This document shows, piece by piece, positions 8,302-17,955 of a stretch of DNA of 64,000 nucleotides. The stretch is from NCBI RefSeq assembly GCF_013778505.1, contig NZ_JAAOWU010000001.1:706237-770236 (forward strand), written 5' to 3'. The position numbers and the translations under genes were made by a program. Position 1 is the first letter of the stretch. The number at the start of each line of letters is the position of its first letter. This stretch comes from Pseudomonas sivasensis (GTDB lineage Bacteria; Pseudomonadota; Gammaproteobacteria; Pseudomonadales; Pseudomonadaceae). The notes below the pieces were generated by a model. That model had not been told where the DNA came from. It worked only from the letters and a program-made list of their open reading frames with translations, and did not search any database.

Positions 8302-8501
8302 AACATCGCCTATTGTGCGTCACCCTGATCGGCACGGCACTGCTCGTCGCCGGCTGCACGCCCACCTGCAAGGGCGACTCCTGCTCACGCCCTCAATCGA
8401 GCAAAGACAAGATGGTGATCTGGTGGCCACCTCAGATGCGCGCCGAACCTGGCCCCGCCGGGGAACGGGCGGACTACCAGACCATCTCGCTGGAACGGTG
8501 A
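8298..8501 (+). CDS. rspT: Small outer membrane lipoprotein RspT (HrpT)
   Basis: The 67-residue protein has a clear lipoprotein signal (LLVAGC, Cys at residue 20), followed by two more Cys residues (TCKGDSC) and a short polar tail. Its start overlaps the secretin stop and its stop overlaps the rspV start, so all three are coupled. HrpT is the corresponding lipoprotein of Hrp1 clusters and is thought to help the secretin reach or assemble in the outer membrane. The residue after the lipid-bearing Cys is Thr rather than Asp, consistent with outer membrane sorting. Confidence 0.85.
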   Translation: MKHRLLCVTLIGTALLVAGCTPTCKGDSCSRPQSSKDKMVIWWPPQMRAEPGPAGERADYQTISLER

Positions 8502-8863
8502 GTCGCCAAGAAATGCCCGACACTCAACGCCAGGTATTTCTGGACAACCTGGTGAGCGGCGCTGCCGCTCACCTGGCACTCGCTCCCGGTATCACGGCCT
8601 GTGCACTGCACGCAGGCAAGCGTTCGGGCCTGGCTTTGCAGGTGGCGCGTGAAGCGTTGCAGGCCGGGCAATTGCAGCGGATGCTGGAGCGGCGCTTTGA
8701 GCAGGCCGTCGTATTTGATGGCTGTTTTATCTACCTCGACGCCCAACACACCTTGGTGATCTGGCACGCACTGTCCGCACCGCGTAACGCGCTCGACAGG
8801 ATCCTCAGCCGGATGCTATCGCTGGCCAATCTCGAAGCCTTGGACTCAAGTTCCGGTCGCTGA
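8498..8863 (+). CDS. rspV: Negative regulator RspV (HrpV)
   Basis: The product has 121 residues if translation begins at the GTG that overlaps the rspT stop (GTGA), or 116 from the ATG at 8513; the shorter form is nearer the usual HrpV length. It has no signal or membrane segment and is Leu/Ala/Arg-rich. In P. syringae HrpV binds HrpS and blocks it, and HrpG counteracts this. The gene is last in the rspF-rspV unit, and its stop directly abuts the stop of the converging rscU gene with no base between them. Assignment is by position, size and composition. Confidence 0.75.
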   Translation: MSRQEMPDTQRQVFLDNLVSGAAAHLALAPGITACALHAGKRSGLALQVAREALQAGQLQRMLERRFEQAVVFDGCFIYLDAQHTLVIWHALSAPRNALDRILSRMLSLANLEALDSSSGR

Positions 8864-9961
8864 TCAGCGCCGCTCCAACTCTGGCAACTCCAAGGTTTCG
8901 CGTTTGGCTTCATCATCAAGTTCACGCAAGGTGCGGTAGATCAGCGCCACAGCCTGCAAGGTTTCACGGGGAATGCTTGCGCCCAACTCCTTTGTGTAGA
9001 GCAACCGGGCCAGCCATACACATTGGATGACCGGCACCTCGGCGGCCTTCGCCTGCGCAATTAATTGGCGGGCCACGGCATCCGTACCTTTGCTCACCAA
9101 CAACGGCAGCGGTGTCTTGCCGGGGCGGTAATACAAGGCGACTGCAAAGTGGGTCGGGTTGACCACCAACATATCGGCCTCTTCCAGCTTGGGCAGCTTG
9201 ACCTTCGGTTCTTCCTGGGCCAATTGCTGCGCCAATGCACGACGTTGGCCCTTCACATGGGGGTCGCCTTCCATGTCCTTGTACTCTTTGACAACCTCGA
9301 CTTGCGTCATGCGCATGCGCTTGGCGAAGAAGTGCTTCTGCAATGTAAAGTCGAGAATTGCCAGTATCAGCAATAGCCCAAGACAGGCATGCAGCAGGTA
9401 GCGGAACAATGCGATCAGTGCCAGGAGGTAACTTTGCAGATCGCTGTTGGCAAGGTTGATCAACGCCCCAAGAGAAGGCCAGACCACTACATACACGATC
9501 ACACCCAAAAGCACGGCTTTGACGATGCTCATCAACAGCGTCATTAGCGACTGGGCAGAAAAAAATTGCTTGAATTGACTGATCGGGTTGAGGCGATTGA
9601 AATCGAGCTTCAGTGTTTCCGGGGCAAACAGCAGACCGAATTGCATCCAACTGCTGATCAGCTTGGTGGCAATCGCTACGCCGGCCATCAACAGGCCGAA
9701 TGAGAAAAACACCACCAGGCCTTCAAACAGCACTTCTTCCAGCGCCCGCACAAAGGGCTGATCAAGACGTGAGATCGGCAACACCATCAATTGCTGGAAA
9801 CGCTGCAAGCTGCTCTCGGCGGTGAATAAGGCAATTTCACTGATGGCGGCCAGCACCAGCAACTTGGCCACATCCTGACTTTGAGCAACCTGGCCTTTTT
9901 TACGCTGATCGCGCAATTTCTTGGCTGAAGCCGGGTGCTTTTTTTCCCCCGAATCACTCAT
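8864..9961 (-). CDS. rscU: Type III export apparatus switch protein RscU (SctU)
   Basis: The 365-residue FlhB/YscU-type protein starts with a charged, Lys-rich N-terminus, has four hydrophobic membrane segments between about residues 30 and 210, and a cytoplasmic autoprotease domain. The self-cleavage motif NPTH is intact (VVNPTHFAVALYY). Cleavage between Asn and Pro lets the apparatus switch from pilus subunits to later substrates, working with the ruler protein RspP. It is last in the rspJ operon and its start overlaps the rscT stop by 4 bases. The C-terminal tail is acidic (DDEAKRETLELPELERR). Confidence 0.96.
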   Translation of the reverse strand: MSDSGEKKHPASAKKLRDQRKKGQVAQSQDVAKLLVLAAISEIALFTAESSLQRFQQLMVLPISRLDQPFVRALEEVLFEGLVVFFSFGLLMAGVAIATKLISSWMQFGLLFAPETLKLDFNRLNPISQFKQFFSAQSLMTLLMSIVKAVLLGVIVYVVVWPSLGALINLANSDLQSYLLALIALFRYLLHACLGLLLILAILDFTLQKHFFAKRMRMTQVEVVKEYKDMEGDPHVKGQRRALAQQLAQEEPKVKLPKLEEADMLVVNPTHFAVALYYRPGKTPLPLLVSKGTDAVARQLIAQAKAAEVPVIQCVWLARLLYTKELGASIPRETLQAVALIYRTLRELDDEAKRETLELPELERR

Positions 9962-10746
9962 GGCATTGAGGCCTTAAATAAAAGGCCCAGCGAGTGTTTC
10001 AGATCACCCAACTGGCTCATACGTCCAACGATCAGGTCCTGCAGCAGCGCAAAGTACAACAGCAGAATACCGATACCCGCCAGACACTTCACGGGAGGTG
10101 CCAGCGTACTCACCTGTAACTGCTGGCTGTAGACCCCCAGCAGCGCAATGCCGAACTCCAGCAACAGCAGCACCGCAATAAAGGGTGCTGCGTAGAGCAT
10201 CATATGCATGAAGGTGTCCCCAAGCAGGCCGAGGAATACGCTCATGCCATTCGGTGCAGGGAGTGGAAACCACACGGTGGGTGGCCAGATCAGGTAACTG
10301 TCCCAGATCACCTGGGTCAATGCGCCTAAGCCCAACGTCACCATCAATAGAAAAATCGCCAATTGCTTGAACAGATGTCCAATCGGTGTGGCGTCCGGAC
10401 CCAGTGAAGGATTGAGCTGACCACCCGCCAAGGCCCCGCGCTGGTTATCCAATAGCGCGCCCACCGCTTCGAACATCCAGAACGGCATCGCCAGCAGCAC
10501 CCCCAGCAACAAACCCAGCGCTACCTCCTTGATTATCAGCGCCGCGAGTATCATCGCCGAGTAGTCCTGGCCCTCCAACATTGCGTGAATGCCCGGCGCC
10601 GGCATCAGCGCCATGACCATCACAAGGACGTGCCTGAGCATGCCGCGTATATGCTGGAAACAGAACGCAGCCACCAGGATGCAACAGGGGTAGATACGTG
10701 CCATGCCGATGACCAGGCTGGGCAGGTAGTCGAGATAGAGCAACAC
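9958..10746 (-). CDS. rscT: Type III export apparatus membrane protein RscT (SctT)
   Basis: The 262-residue FliR/YscT-family protein is almost entirely hydrophobic with about six membrane segments. SctT joins SctR and SctS in the export gate embedded in the inner membrane ring. Gene order rscR-rscS-rscT-rscU is the universal one. The start lies ten bases after the rscS stop and the end overlaps rscU by four bases. Length is normal for the family and no break or missing region is visible. Confidence 0.94.
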   Translation of the reverse strand: MLLYLDYLPSLVIGMARIYPCCILVAAFCFQHIRGMLRHVLVMVMALMPAPGIHAMLEGQDYSAMILAALIIKEVALGLLLGVLLAMPFWMFEAVGALLDNQRGALAGGQLNPSLGPDATPIGHLFKQLAIFLLMVTLGLGALTQVIWDSYLIWPPTVWFPLPAPNGMSVFLGLLGDTFMHMMLYAAPFIAVLLLLEFGIALLGVYSQQLQVSTLAPPVKCLAGIGILLLYFALLQDLIVGRMSQLGDLKHSLGLLFKASMP

Positions 10747-10756
10747 AGGCGAGACC

Positions 10757-11020
10757 TCAGTTCAGGGCCGAGCGGCCAATCATGTCGAAGGTCAAATTGA
10801 TCAGTTGGATCAACTCCACGCCAATCCAGCGTCCCGTCAGGATCAATGTGATCCCTACTGCCACCAGCTTGATGCCAAACGGCAGCGTCTGGTCCTGGAT
10901 CTGCATCAGTGCTTGCACCAGGGATGTCAGCACCCCCACCACCACAGCCACAATCAACGGTGGCGCCGACAGCACCACCACCAGCAACATGCCCTGCTTG
11001 AACAGCACGATCGGTTCCAT
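10757..11020 (-). CDS. rscS: Type III export apparatus protein RscS (SctS)
   Basis: The 87-residue protein has two membrane segments of the FliQ/YscS family, with the characteristic IQDQTLPFGIKLVAVG stretch between and after them. SctS subunits wrap around the SctR/SctT gate in the inner membrane. It is separated by a few bases from rscR and rscT on either side. Family length is about 86-90 residues, so the gene is complete. Confidence 0.94.
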   Translation of the reverse strand: MEPIVLFKQGMLLVVVLSAPPLIVAVVVGVLTSLVQALMQIQDQTLPFGIKLVAVGITLILTGRWIGVELIQLINLTFDMIGRSALN

Positions 11021-11027
11021 ACGCCAC

Positions 11028-11681
11028 TCATAGATAGGAAAGGAACAAGCTGTCGAGCAACCGCGACCAGCCGGACACCAGCACGAACAACAGCAATTTG
11101 AGTGGCAGGGAAATGGTCATTGGCGAGACCATTTGCATGCCCAGTGCCAGCAGCAGGTTGGAGACAATCAGGTCGATCACGATGAAGGGAATGTAGATCA
11201 GGAAGCCGATCTCGAACCCTGCCTGCAGCTGCGACAGTACGAACGCCGGAATCAGCAGGATCAGGTCTTCGCGCTGCACCTCCCGCGCCATTTGCTCAGG
11301 CCACAGGCGCGTGGTGTTTTCCTGCAGATGCGTCAATACATCTGCATCCACATTGCGCAGCATAAATGCGCGCAACGGTTGGATGGCCTCACTGCCCGTC
11401 TGCAGAAACGTTTGCACGTTACTCATGTCCAGGGGTGAGACCTTGACGCTCTCGGCAATCTCATAGCCAACCGGCGCCATGATGAACAGCGTGGCCGCCA
11501 GCGCAATACCATTGATGGCCATGCTTGGCGGCACCTGCTGCACACCGATAGCGTTGCGGGTGATCATCAGCACGATGACGATCTTCAAAAACGATGTGCA
11601 GATGATCAGCAGCATGGGCATCAACGCCAATGCCCCCAGAAATACCGCCAGGATAAGGGGGTCTATCCCCTGAAGCGTCAT
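11028..11681 (-). CDS. rscR: Type III export apparatus protein RscR (SctR)
   Basis: The 217-residue FliP/YscR-family protein carries the conserved N-terminal stretch [20 protein letters not shown], a periplasmic loop, and the later block [20 protein letters not shown]. SctR forms the pentameric core of the export gate. The start codon overlaps the rscQ stop by four bases (ATGA), so the two are coupled. The gene is complete in length and motifs. Confidence 0.96.
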   Translation of the reverse strand: MTLQGIDPLILAVFLGALALMPMLLIICTSFLKIVIVLMITRNAIGVQQVPPSMAINGIALAATLFIMAPVGYEIAESVKVSPLDMSNVQTFLQTGSEAIQPLRAFMLRNVDADVLTHLQENTTRLWPEQMAREVQREDLILLIPAFVLSQLQAGFEIGFLIYIPFIVIDLIVSNLLLALGMQMVSPMTISLPLKLLLFVLVSGWSRLLDSLFLSYL

Positions 11682-12694
11682 GGGCCGAACATCACACGGG
11701 ACAACTGCAACCCCAGGCGCCCGTCGACTTCCACCAACTGGCCCACGCCAATGGGCCGATCGCCGTAATACAGACCGGCCATACCGGGAGCATAACCGGC
11801 AATGCCCAGCACCGAGCCGGGCGCGAGGTTACGCAGTTCCCCCAAGGTCAGGTTCAGTGTTCCGCAGCGTACGTTCAGTGCCATGCTTAACTCATCGAAC
11901 GGCTCATTGCCGAATACATCCATCACGGGCTCCTCTTCCTCATGTCCCGAGTGGTGGGGGGGTGCAAAATCTTCGTCCACAGACGTGTCCTCGATAGATG
12001 TAACAGTCAGACACAACTGCCTGGTGTCGTCGTCAATGCAGCCATGCAGCCGCTGCCTGCCAGCCTGTACATAACCGGTGCCCTGAGCTTGGAAAAAACT
12101 CTGCTCAAACACCAACACATCACCGGTTCGCAGGCTGCGTAGTTGTGCAATTGGTAACTTCATGCACCCGAGGGTGACGGCAATGGCCAGTTGAAAAGAC
12201 GCCGGCATCGGCGCAGCAATGGCACGCCAAGGTCCGGCCTCACACAAGGCCAGAAAGCTTTCACAGTTCAGCCAAACGTAACCGCCGACCCGGGAGCCTC
12301 CCAGGGTCACGCTGAGCCGACAGCCAAACTCCGTGGGGCGATCCGTTTCCAGCAAGCGCACATAACCCAGCAACGACCGTATCTCGGGGCTCAGGTGGTA
12401 CTGATACAACGCCCAGAACCAGGAATCCGGATCGTTGCCAAACTGGGCCAAGGTCATCGGGCACTCACTCATCAGGCTGAGCAACGGCCCTGCTTCATCG
12501 AGCGCCAGCACACCACACGCCGTCTCAAAGCACACAGGCTTGCCACCGCCAGCAGGCGCACGCCCCGGCTCAAGCCGCAACTCGCCGGCCTGCCCGGCAA
12601 CCTGAAACGGCAGGCTTAGCCCGCGCCCCAATCGACGGCGGGCGGCAACCGTATCGCCATTCATCAAGGGAACTGTCAGTGCCGGCATCAGCAT
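11678..12694 (-). CDS. rscQ: Type III C-ring/sorting platform protein RscQ, unsplit (SctQ)
   Basis: The product has about 338 residues. Its C-terminal 75 residues form a SpoA domain of FliN/YscQ type ([20 protein letters not shown]), and an earlier SpoA-like segment precedes it ([19 protein letters not shown]). SctQ forms the cytoplasmic pods that recruit substrates. In P. syringae this protein is encoded by two genes, hrcQa and hrcQb; here one frame covers both parts, joined by an acidic, His-rich linker. Starts at 12694 or 12688 (overlapping the rspP stop as TGATG) are both possible; the upstream TTG at 12700 is less likely. Confidence 0.93.
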   Translation of the reverse strand: MLMPALTVPLMNGDTVAARRRLGRGLSLPFQVAGQAGELRLEPGRAPAGGGKPVCFETACGVLALDEAGPLLSLMSECPMTLAQFGNDPDSWFWALYQYHLSPEIRSLLGYVRLLETDRPTEFGCRLSVTLGGSRVGGYVWLNCESFLALCEAGPWRAIAAPMPASFQLAIAVTLGCMKLPIAQLRSLRTGDVLVFEQSFFQAQGTGYVQAGRQRLHGCIDDDTRQLCLTVTSIEDTSVDEDFAPPHHSGHEEEEPVMDVFGNEPFDELSMALNVRCGTLNLTLGELRNLAPGSVLGIAGYAPGMAGLYYGDRPIGVGQLVEVDGRLGLQLSRVMFGP

Positions 12695-13149
12695 GCGCAA
12701 CCGACGACAGGCAGACGCAGGCTCACCGCAAGGCCCAGCTCTCCTGCGAGGCGACCCTCACACTGCTGGCGTACGCCACTGAGCCAGCGCGCCGTAGCGT
12801 CCTGTTCCGCCTCCAACTCGATCGCCCAGCCCCCCTGCTCACGGCGCACGCTGGCGTTGATTCGCCCCAAGCGAGGCAAGTACAAAACCGCCTGCAACGG
12901 CCAATGCGAAGCGAGCTGCACACGAGGCGCCAGTTGCTCGGTCAGTGCCACGATCATGGCAATGTCAGACGACGCCTTCTTGCTGGACAAGGAAGCCCCC
13001 GCCCCAGAAGCATTACCGTCGTCGGTAAAGAGTTGGGCGAACACTCGCCCGAGTTCCAGAGGCACACCTCCTGTCGCGCGTGGCTCAACATCTTCGCGTG
13101 GCTCACGGGGACGTGGGCGCTCCGTGGGTTTATTTGAAACCTGGGTCAT
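12688..13149 (-). CDS. rspP: Type III substrate-specificity switch protein RspP (HrpP/SctP)
   Basis: The 153-residue protein has a Pro/Arg-rich disordered N-terminus and a folded C-terminal half typical of the YscP/FliK/HrpP T3S4 domain (INASVRREQGGWAIELEAEQ). It controls pilus length or the change in substrate class by acting on RscU. Position between rspO and rscQ is the canonical hrpP location. The start codon overlaps the rspO stop by 4 bases. Short size compared with needle rulers such as YscP fits the Hrp family, where HrpP is small. Confidence 0.85.
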   Translation of the reverse strand: MTQVSNKPTERPRPREPREDVEPRATGGVPLELGRVFAQLFTDDGNASGAGASLSSKKASSDIAMIVALTEQLAPRVQLASHWPLQAVLYLPRLGRINASVRREQGGWAIELEAEQDATARWLSGVRQQCEGRLAGELGLAVSLRLPVVGCAC

Positions 13150-13574
13150 GTCGGTTCCTCAGCAAGTAAACGGGACAATTCCTGAAGTTTTTCTACCTGC
13201 CGCAGGCACTCGGTGACCTGCTTCTGGGCGCTGCCAACGCGACTTTCTCTTTCACCCTGCTGGCTGCGTAACGCCTCCAACTGGCCCATGTCCCGTTGGG
13301 TGCTAGCAGAGAGGGATCGCTCCTTCGCACCCCACGATTTCAGAGCCTTCAGGCTCAGCACCTGACCCTGATGTTGACTGAACAATTGAGCACTCTTGCG
13401 GGCTTCCTCTTGCCGCGTTTGTTCAAGCGCATCCTGAGCCCGCTGGATATGTGCGAGCAGGGCCTGCTGGGCTCGCTTCGCCTCACGCAGGGCGCGCTCG
13501 GCCCGGTCAGCCCTATGCCTGCGCAGGCGCCGCAGCATTTCGACTTCACCAAGGTGCACATCAGAAGGGGACAT
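13146..13574 (-). CDS. rspO: Type III ATPase-associated coiled-coil protein RspO (HrpO/SctO)
   Basis: The 142-residue, almost entirely helical protein is rich in Arg, Glu, Gln and Ala (LREAKRAQQALLAHIQRAQD), the FliJ/YscO pattern of a long two-stranded coiled coil. SctO acts as the central stalk of the ATPase and recycles chaperones. The gene overlaps the rscN stop by 14 bases and the rspP start by 4. The sequence is recognised from heptad composition and location rather than from a unique motif. Confidence 0.88.
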   Translation of the reverse strand: MSPSDVHLGEVEMLRRLRRHRADRAERALREAKRAQQALLAHIQRAQDALEQTRQEEARKSAQLFSQHQGQVLSLKALKSWGAKERSLSASTQRDMGQLEALRSQQGERESRVGSAQKQVTECLRQVEKLQELSRLLAEEPT

Positions 13575-14919
13575 GAGTGGTCAGATCCTTGAGTTGCTCC
13601 AGTGTCGTTTGCATGGGTGTCGGCTCACGCAGATCCTGGCGCAGGAAGCCATCGACCGCCTGACGACTGTCCACCGCCAAATCGGTCAAAGGATCGCTGC
13701 CTGGTTGGTACTCCCCCAATTTGAGCATCAGTTCGATCTGCTGGTACGCCGACAACAAACGACGCAATGCCGTACCCGCCTGGATATCCATGGGTTGCGC
13801 GACGTTGCTCAATATCCGCGAAAGACTTGCCAGTACATCCACCGCCGGGTAATGCCCACGCTCGGCTAATTTGCGCGACAGCACGATATGCCCGTCGAGT
13901 AGCGAGCGAACCTCATCAGCGACCGGATCATTCATCGAGTCCTGCTCAATCAGCACGGTATAGATCGCGGTAATCACGCCCTCACGGGTCAACCCGGCGC
14001 GCTCCACCAACCGTGGTAACAAGCTGTACACCGACGGCGGCAAACCTCCACGGCCCAAGGGCTCACCGGCAGCCAGGCCGATTTCGCGCTGCGCCCTGGC
14101 AAAACGAGTCAACGAATCAATCAGTAGCAATACCCGCTGCCCCTTGCGCCGAAACCCCTCGGCCAACGCCGTGGCCGTGAACGCGGCACGAGCGCGCTCC
14201 ATGCTGGATCGGTCGGAGGTGGCGCACACCAGCACGGCTTTGGCACGTAGTTGCTCATCCAGTTCATGGTCGAGAAACTCGCGCAGCTCCCGCCCCCGCT
14301 CACCGATCAGGCCGAAGACGATGACATCGCACTCCACGTTACGGGCGATTTCGGCCAGCAAAGTGGTCTTGCCGCAGCCCGCACCAGCGAATAGACCGAC
14401 ACGCTGACCTTCGCCAAGCGTTAACAACCCATCAATCGAACGCACGCCGGTAGCCAGCGCCCGGCTGATCCTCGGTCGCTCGGTGGGCAATGGCGCTTCA
14501 CACAACACCGCGCTGGTATCCGGTAAGTCAGTCTCGACAAACGCACTCACGCCCTGCCCTGTAATCGGCCGTCCGAACCCATCCAACACTTGGCCCAACA
14601 GTGCCTCGCTGACGCGCACACGGTGCGATACCCCAAGGCGCTCCACGCTGGCACCTACCCGTACGCCTTCCAAATTTCCCAGGGCACTGAGCACCGCGTC
14701 CTGCTGATCGAAACCAATGATTTCGGCGAGCATGGAGTCGCCTGGATTTTTTTCCACTTGGCACAAGTCACCGATGCGCGCGTGGGGCAGCCGACACTGC
14801 AGCAGCATGCCGTTGACGCGTTGGATTCGGCCACGCATCGTCACCGGAGCAAAGCTGATCAGTGATTGGGCCTGGCGCTGCTGCCAGGCGTGGAGACGTG
14901 CCTGCATATCTTCACTCAC
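13561..14919 (-). CDS. rscN: Type III secretion ATPase RscN (SctN)
   Basis: The 452-residue F1-beta-like ATPase has Walker A GAGCGKTTLL near residue 178 and Walker B VLLLIDSLTRFARAQREIG near residue 262, with the ERGRE motif between them. It unfolds and strips chaperones from substrates at the base of the injectisome. Translation begins at a GTG that overlaps the rspQ stop (GTGA), preceded by GAGGT. All catalytic motifs are present, so the enzyme should be active. Confidence 0.97.
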   Translation of the reverse strand: MSEDMQARLHAWQQRQAQSLISFAPVTMRGRIQRVNGMLLQCRLPHARIGDLCQVEKNPGDSMLAEIIGFDQQDAVLSALGNLEGVRVGASVERLGVSHRVRVSEALLGQVLDGFGRPITGQGVSAFVETDLPDTSAVLCEAPLPTERPRISRALATGVRSIDGLLTLGEGQRVGLFAGAGCGKTTLLAEIARNVECDVIVFGLIGERGRELREFLDHELDEQLRAKAVLVCATSDRSSMERARAAFTATALAEGFRRKGQRVLLLIDSLTRFARAQREIGLAAGEPLGRGGLPPSVYSLLPRLVERAGLTREGVITAIYTVLIEQDSMNDPVADEVRSLLDGHIVLSRKLAERGHYPAVDVLASLSRILSNVAQPMDIQAGTALRRLLSAYQQIELMLKLGEYQPGSDPLTDLAVDSRQAVDGFLRQDLREPTPMQTTLEQLKDLTTHVPF

Positions 14920-15827
14920 CAGCGCACCTCGTAACGCTGCTCGCCATCGAAAACCACCTTGCCGTTATCGATCTGCACCAGTCGCAACCCTTCCACTTCG
15001 TCCCCAAGAAACAGTCGAATGCCCTCTTCCAAGAGAACGTGACCGTTCGGCCCTCCGACGATCTGAACAATCCTGAATGGAAGTGCGTTATCACGCACAC
15101 GCACACGGCTGATCACCGGCACCGAGCTGTCGAACTGCTCACCAAAACGGCTGAGCATGCGCGTCACCAGTTCCACTTCGTCTTGGGAGACATCGCCATT
15201 GAGCGCGACCTGGCCATTGATCACTTGCAAGCTGACGCGCTGACCCAACTCCCGCTCGCTGAGCATCTTCAGCAACTGCTGGCGCACCTCGAAGGGCGAT
15301 GCCAATTCGTGCTTTTGAACCACAGGAGCCTTCAAGGACGCCTGTGCCTCGCGCTCCCCAGTGGAAACCATGCCAACCACAATGATGATGACCGCCAGCA
15401 CTAACACCAGGCTGATCAAACGCTTTTGCTGCGAGTGGGAGATCGACGATAACTTCAGCTCCCACTCCGGCGCATTTTCGGTCGGTATCAGTGCCGGTTC
15501 AGGTGCTGCGACTGGTGCTGCTACCGGGGGCCAGGGCTGCTCGGCCAAGGTGACACACAGGCGCACGCCCCCCATTGAAAACGGTGAGTTCAGCTCCAGG
15601 TTCGCGATCTGGGCCAGTAGCTGCCCCTCAGGCCCCTGCAGCAACCCCGCTTCGGCCTGCACCAACCACTCGGCGTCCATAAACCGCAAGCGCGCATGCT
15701 GATCGACTACGCCCGGATCGTTTAAAACCAGGTCAGCGTCCGCATGGGAACCAATGCTCCACTGCTCCCCAAACAACGGCAACGCAGCGCCCTGGCGCAG
15801 CCCGTCAAGCACACGTAGCTCAAACAT
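14916..15827 (-). CDS. rspQ: Type III inner membrane ring protein RspQ (HrpQ/SctD)
   Basis: The 303-residue protein has an N-terminal FHA-like cytoplasmic domain (FELRVLDGLRQGAALPLFGE) and one membrane segment near residues 135-155 (ISLVLVLAVIIIVVGMV). Periplasmic ring-building repeats ending in VEGLRLVQIDNGKVVFDGE make up the rest. SctD surrounds the SctJ ring. The ATG at 15827 is chosen because GGAGG lies eight bases upstream; the frame is open back to 15878 but that part runs into rscV. RspQ couples to rscN by a GTGA overlap. Confidence 0.9.
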   Translation of the reverse strand: MFELRVLDGLRQGAALPLFGEQWSIGSHADADLVLNDPGVVDQHARLRFMDAEWLVQAEAGLLQGPEGQLLAQIANLELNSPFSMGGVRLCVTLAEQPWPPVAAPVAAPEPALIPTENAPEWELKLSSISHSQQKRLISLVLVLAVIIIVVGMVSTGEREAQASLKAPVVQKHELASPFEVRQQLLKMLSERELGQRVSLQVINGQVALNGDVSQDEVELVTRMLSRFGEQFDSSVPVISRVRVRDNALPFRIVQIVGGPNGHVLLEEGIRLFLGDEVEGLRLVQIDNGKVVFDGEQRYEVRW

Positions 15828-15861
15828 CTTCAAAACCTCCACGCTGGCCATGGCCAAGTAC

Positions 15862-17955
15862 TCATGCCACCGCACCACGCATCAGTTCGTCCTGGCCCAG
15901 ATCGATGCGCCCCAGCACTTTGACCTTTGAGGTACTCCCTAACTCGGCAAACGACAGCACCGGGACATGGTTGAACTCTTCCAACAGCAACGTCCGCAAG
16001 GGGCTGCGCAGGTCCTGCGCCACCAACATCACGCTCTTGCTCTTGGCCCTCAAACTAAAAGCTTGATTGAGCAGGTTGATCAACGCGGCGCTGTTGTCGT
16101 CGTCAAGCGCGAAAAACACACCCGTCTGAGTCTGTCGCAATGCTTCACGCAGGATGTTTTCAGTGTGTGGTGACAGCAGCCAGGCATGCAGACCGTCGGC
16201 CTCGCTGTACTGGTGGAAGATCTGCGCCTTGAGTGCAATTCGCGCATAGTCAGCCAATGCTTCCGGCTCACGCTCATGCTGGCCGTACTCGATCAGCGAT
16301 TCGACGATCAGTCGCACAGCCCGCAGCGGTACCCCTTCGCTGGCGAGGCGTTGCAACACTGCCGAGAACCGTGACAGCGGCATGATTCGCTGCAGTTCCT
16401 GCACCAGTTCCGGCTGGTTGTGCTCCAGCCAACTGAGGATCGACTTGCTCTCCTGGATCCCCAGGAACTGAGGCCCACTGAGCATCATGGCCTGCTTCAT
16501 GCGTTCAAGGATCAGGCTTGTCGCCGTGAAACGCTCCAATTGCGGATCATCAAGCAATGGATCATCCGGCTCCAGCCAGATCCATTCCTGCTCATCACGC
16601 TCAGCCAGCCCCCGTACTCCGTGCTCATGCTCACCCTTCAACGCGTTACGATCAACGGCAAGCAGGCTGACAACCGACGCCTTGACCATCGGCACTTCAT
16701 GCACACAGAAACGCATCTCGTCGATGGCCAGCGAGTCATCGAGTTCGACTTCGAAGGGCGGCAGTGTCAGGCCGATATTGGCAACCAGAGCATTTCGAGA
16801 CTGGCGGATCCCGTGAATCAGCTCCATCACCTCCGGCGTTCCACGCAAAACTGGCGGAAACTGCAACAGGTAGGGGCGCGACGGGTCGAACCCGCGCAAG
16901 TCCTCTTTTCCGTTCTCCTCAGGACGCACGGCTTCGCTGGTTTCGGACGCGGGTTGCGCTTGTCGTTGACGCTGGCGCATCAGGTAATACCCAAGGCTGC
17001 CGGTTATGAGCGAAATAAAGACAAATACCCCGGTAGGCATGCCGGGCACTATCGCAAACGCGAGCATCCCCACCGAAGCGATCATCCAGCTCTTGGGCTC
17101 GCTGGTCATTTGCCGGGCGATTTCAGCGCCCATGTTGCTGACGCCCTTGCGCCCCTCCGGTGCAACACGGGTGATGATCATGCCGGCAGTCAGGGAGATC
17201 AGCAGCGCCGGAATCTGCGCAATCAGGCCATCGCCGATGGTCAGGACCGAATACAACGCCATCGAATCAGCCGCACTCAAACCGTGCTGAAACATGCCCG
17301 TAGAGAAGCCGCCCAAGAGGTTGACCACAACGATGATTAACCCCGCGATGGCATCACCCTTGACGAACTTCATGGCCCCATCCATGGCGCCGAACAATTG
17401 GCTCTCACGGGACAACTGCTCCCGCTTGTCTCGTGCTTGCGCGCCGTCAATCAGACCGGCACGCAAGTCGCTGTCGATGGACATCTGCTTGCCCGGCATG
17501 GCATCCAGACTGAACCGCGCCGCAACCTCGGCAACCCGCTCCGAGCCCTTGGTGATCACCAGGAAGTTGACCAGGGTAAGGATCAGGAAAATCACCATCC
17601 CCACCGCCAAGTTGCCTCCCACCACGAAATTGCCGAAGGCCTCGACAATGTCGCCGGCGTCTTGCTCCAGCAGGATCAAACGCGTGGTTGCAATCGACAG
17701 TGCCAATCGAAACATGGTGGTCAACAACAGGATCGACGGGAAGGACGAAAATGCCAGGGGGCCCGGCAGGTAGAGCGCAAGAACGATCAACAGGCACGAT
17801 ATGCAGATATTGAGGGCAATCAGAATGTCCACCAGCCAGGTGGGCAGCGGCACGATAAAGATAAATACGATGGCCATGACCACCACAGCGCCCAACACCT
17901 CGGCGCGCTGTGCCACTTTGAGCAATATACGGTTGACGGCTGACACAGCCGTCAC
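15862..17955 (-). CDS. rscV: Type III export gate protein RscV (SctV)
   Basis: The 697-residue FlhA/LcrD-family protein has seven to eight membrane segments in the first 320 residues, including the conserved block LTTMFRLALSIATTRLILLE and the FHIPEP-region stretch RFSLDAMPGKQMSIDSDLRA. A large cytoplasmic domain then forms the nonameric ring that receives chaperone-substrate complexes. It begins with a GTG that overlaps the rspJ stop. All expected parts are present. Confidence 0.97.
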   Translation of the reverse strand: MTAVSAVNRILLKVAQRAEVLGAVVVMAIVFIFIVPLPTWLVDILIALNICISCLLIVLALYLPGPLAFSSFPSILLLTTMFRLALSIATTRLILLEQDAGDIVEAFGNFVVGGNLAVGMVIFLILTLVNFLVITKGSERVAEVAARFSLDAMPGKQMSIDSDLRAGLIDGAQARDKREQLSRESQLFGAMDGAMKFVKGDAIAGLIIVVVNLLGGFSTGMFQHGLSAADSMALYSVLTIGDGLIAQIPALLISLTAGMIITRVAPEGRKGVSNMGAEIARQMTSEPKSWMIASVGMLAFAIVPGMPTGVFVFISLITGSLGYYLMRQRQRQAQPASETSEAVRPEENGKEDLRGFDPSRPYLLQFPPVLRGTPEVMELIHGIRQSRNALVANIGLTLPPFEVELDDSLAIDEMRFCVHEVPMVKASVVSLLAVDRNALKGEHEHGVRGLAERDEQEWIWLEPDDPLLDDPQLERFTATSLILERMKQAMMLSGPQFLGIQESKSILSWLEHNQPELVQELQRIMPLSRFSAVLQRLASEGVPLRAVRLIVESLIEYGQHEREPEALADYARIALKAQIFHQYSEADGLHAWLLSPHTENILREALRQTQTGVFFALDDDNSAALINLLNQAFSLRAKSKSVMLVAQDLRSPLRTLLLEEFNHVPVLSFAELGSTSKVKVLGRIDLGQDELMRGAVA

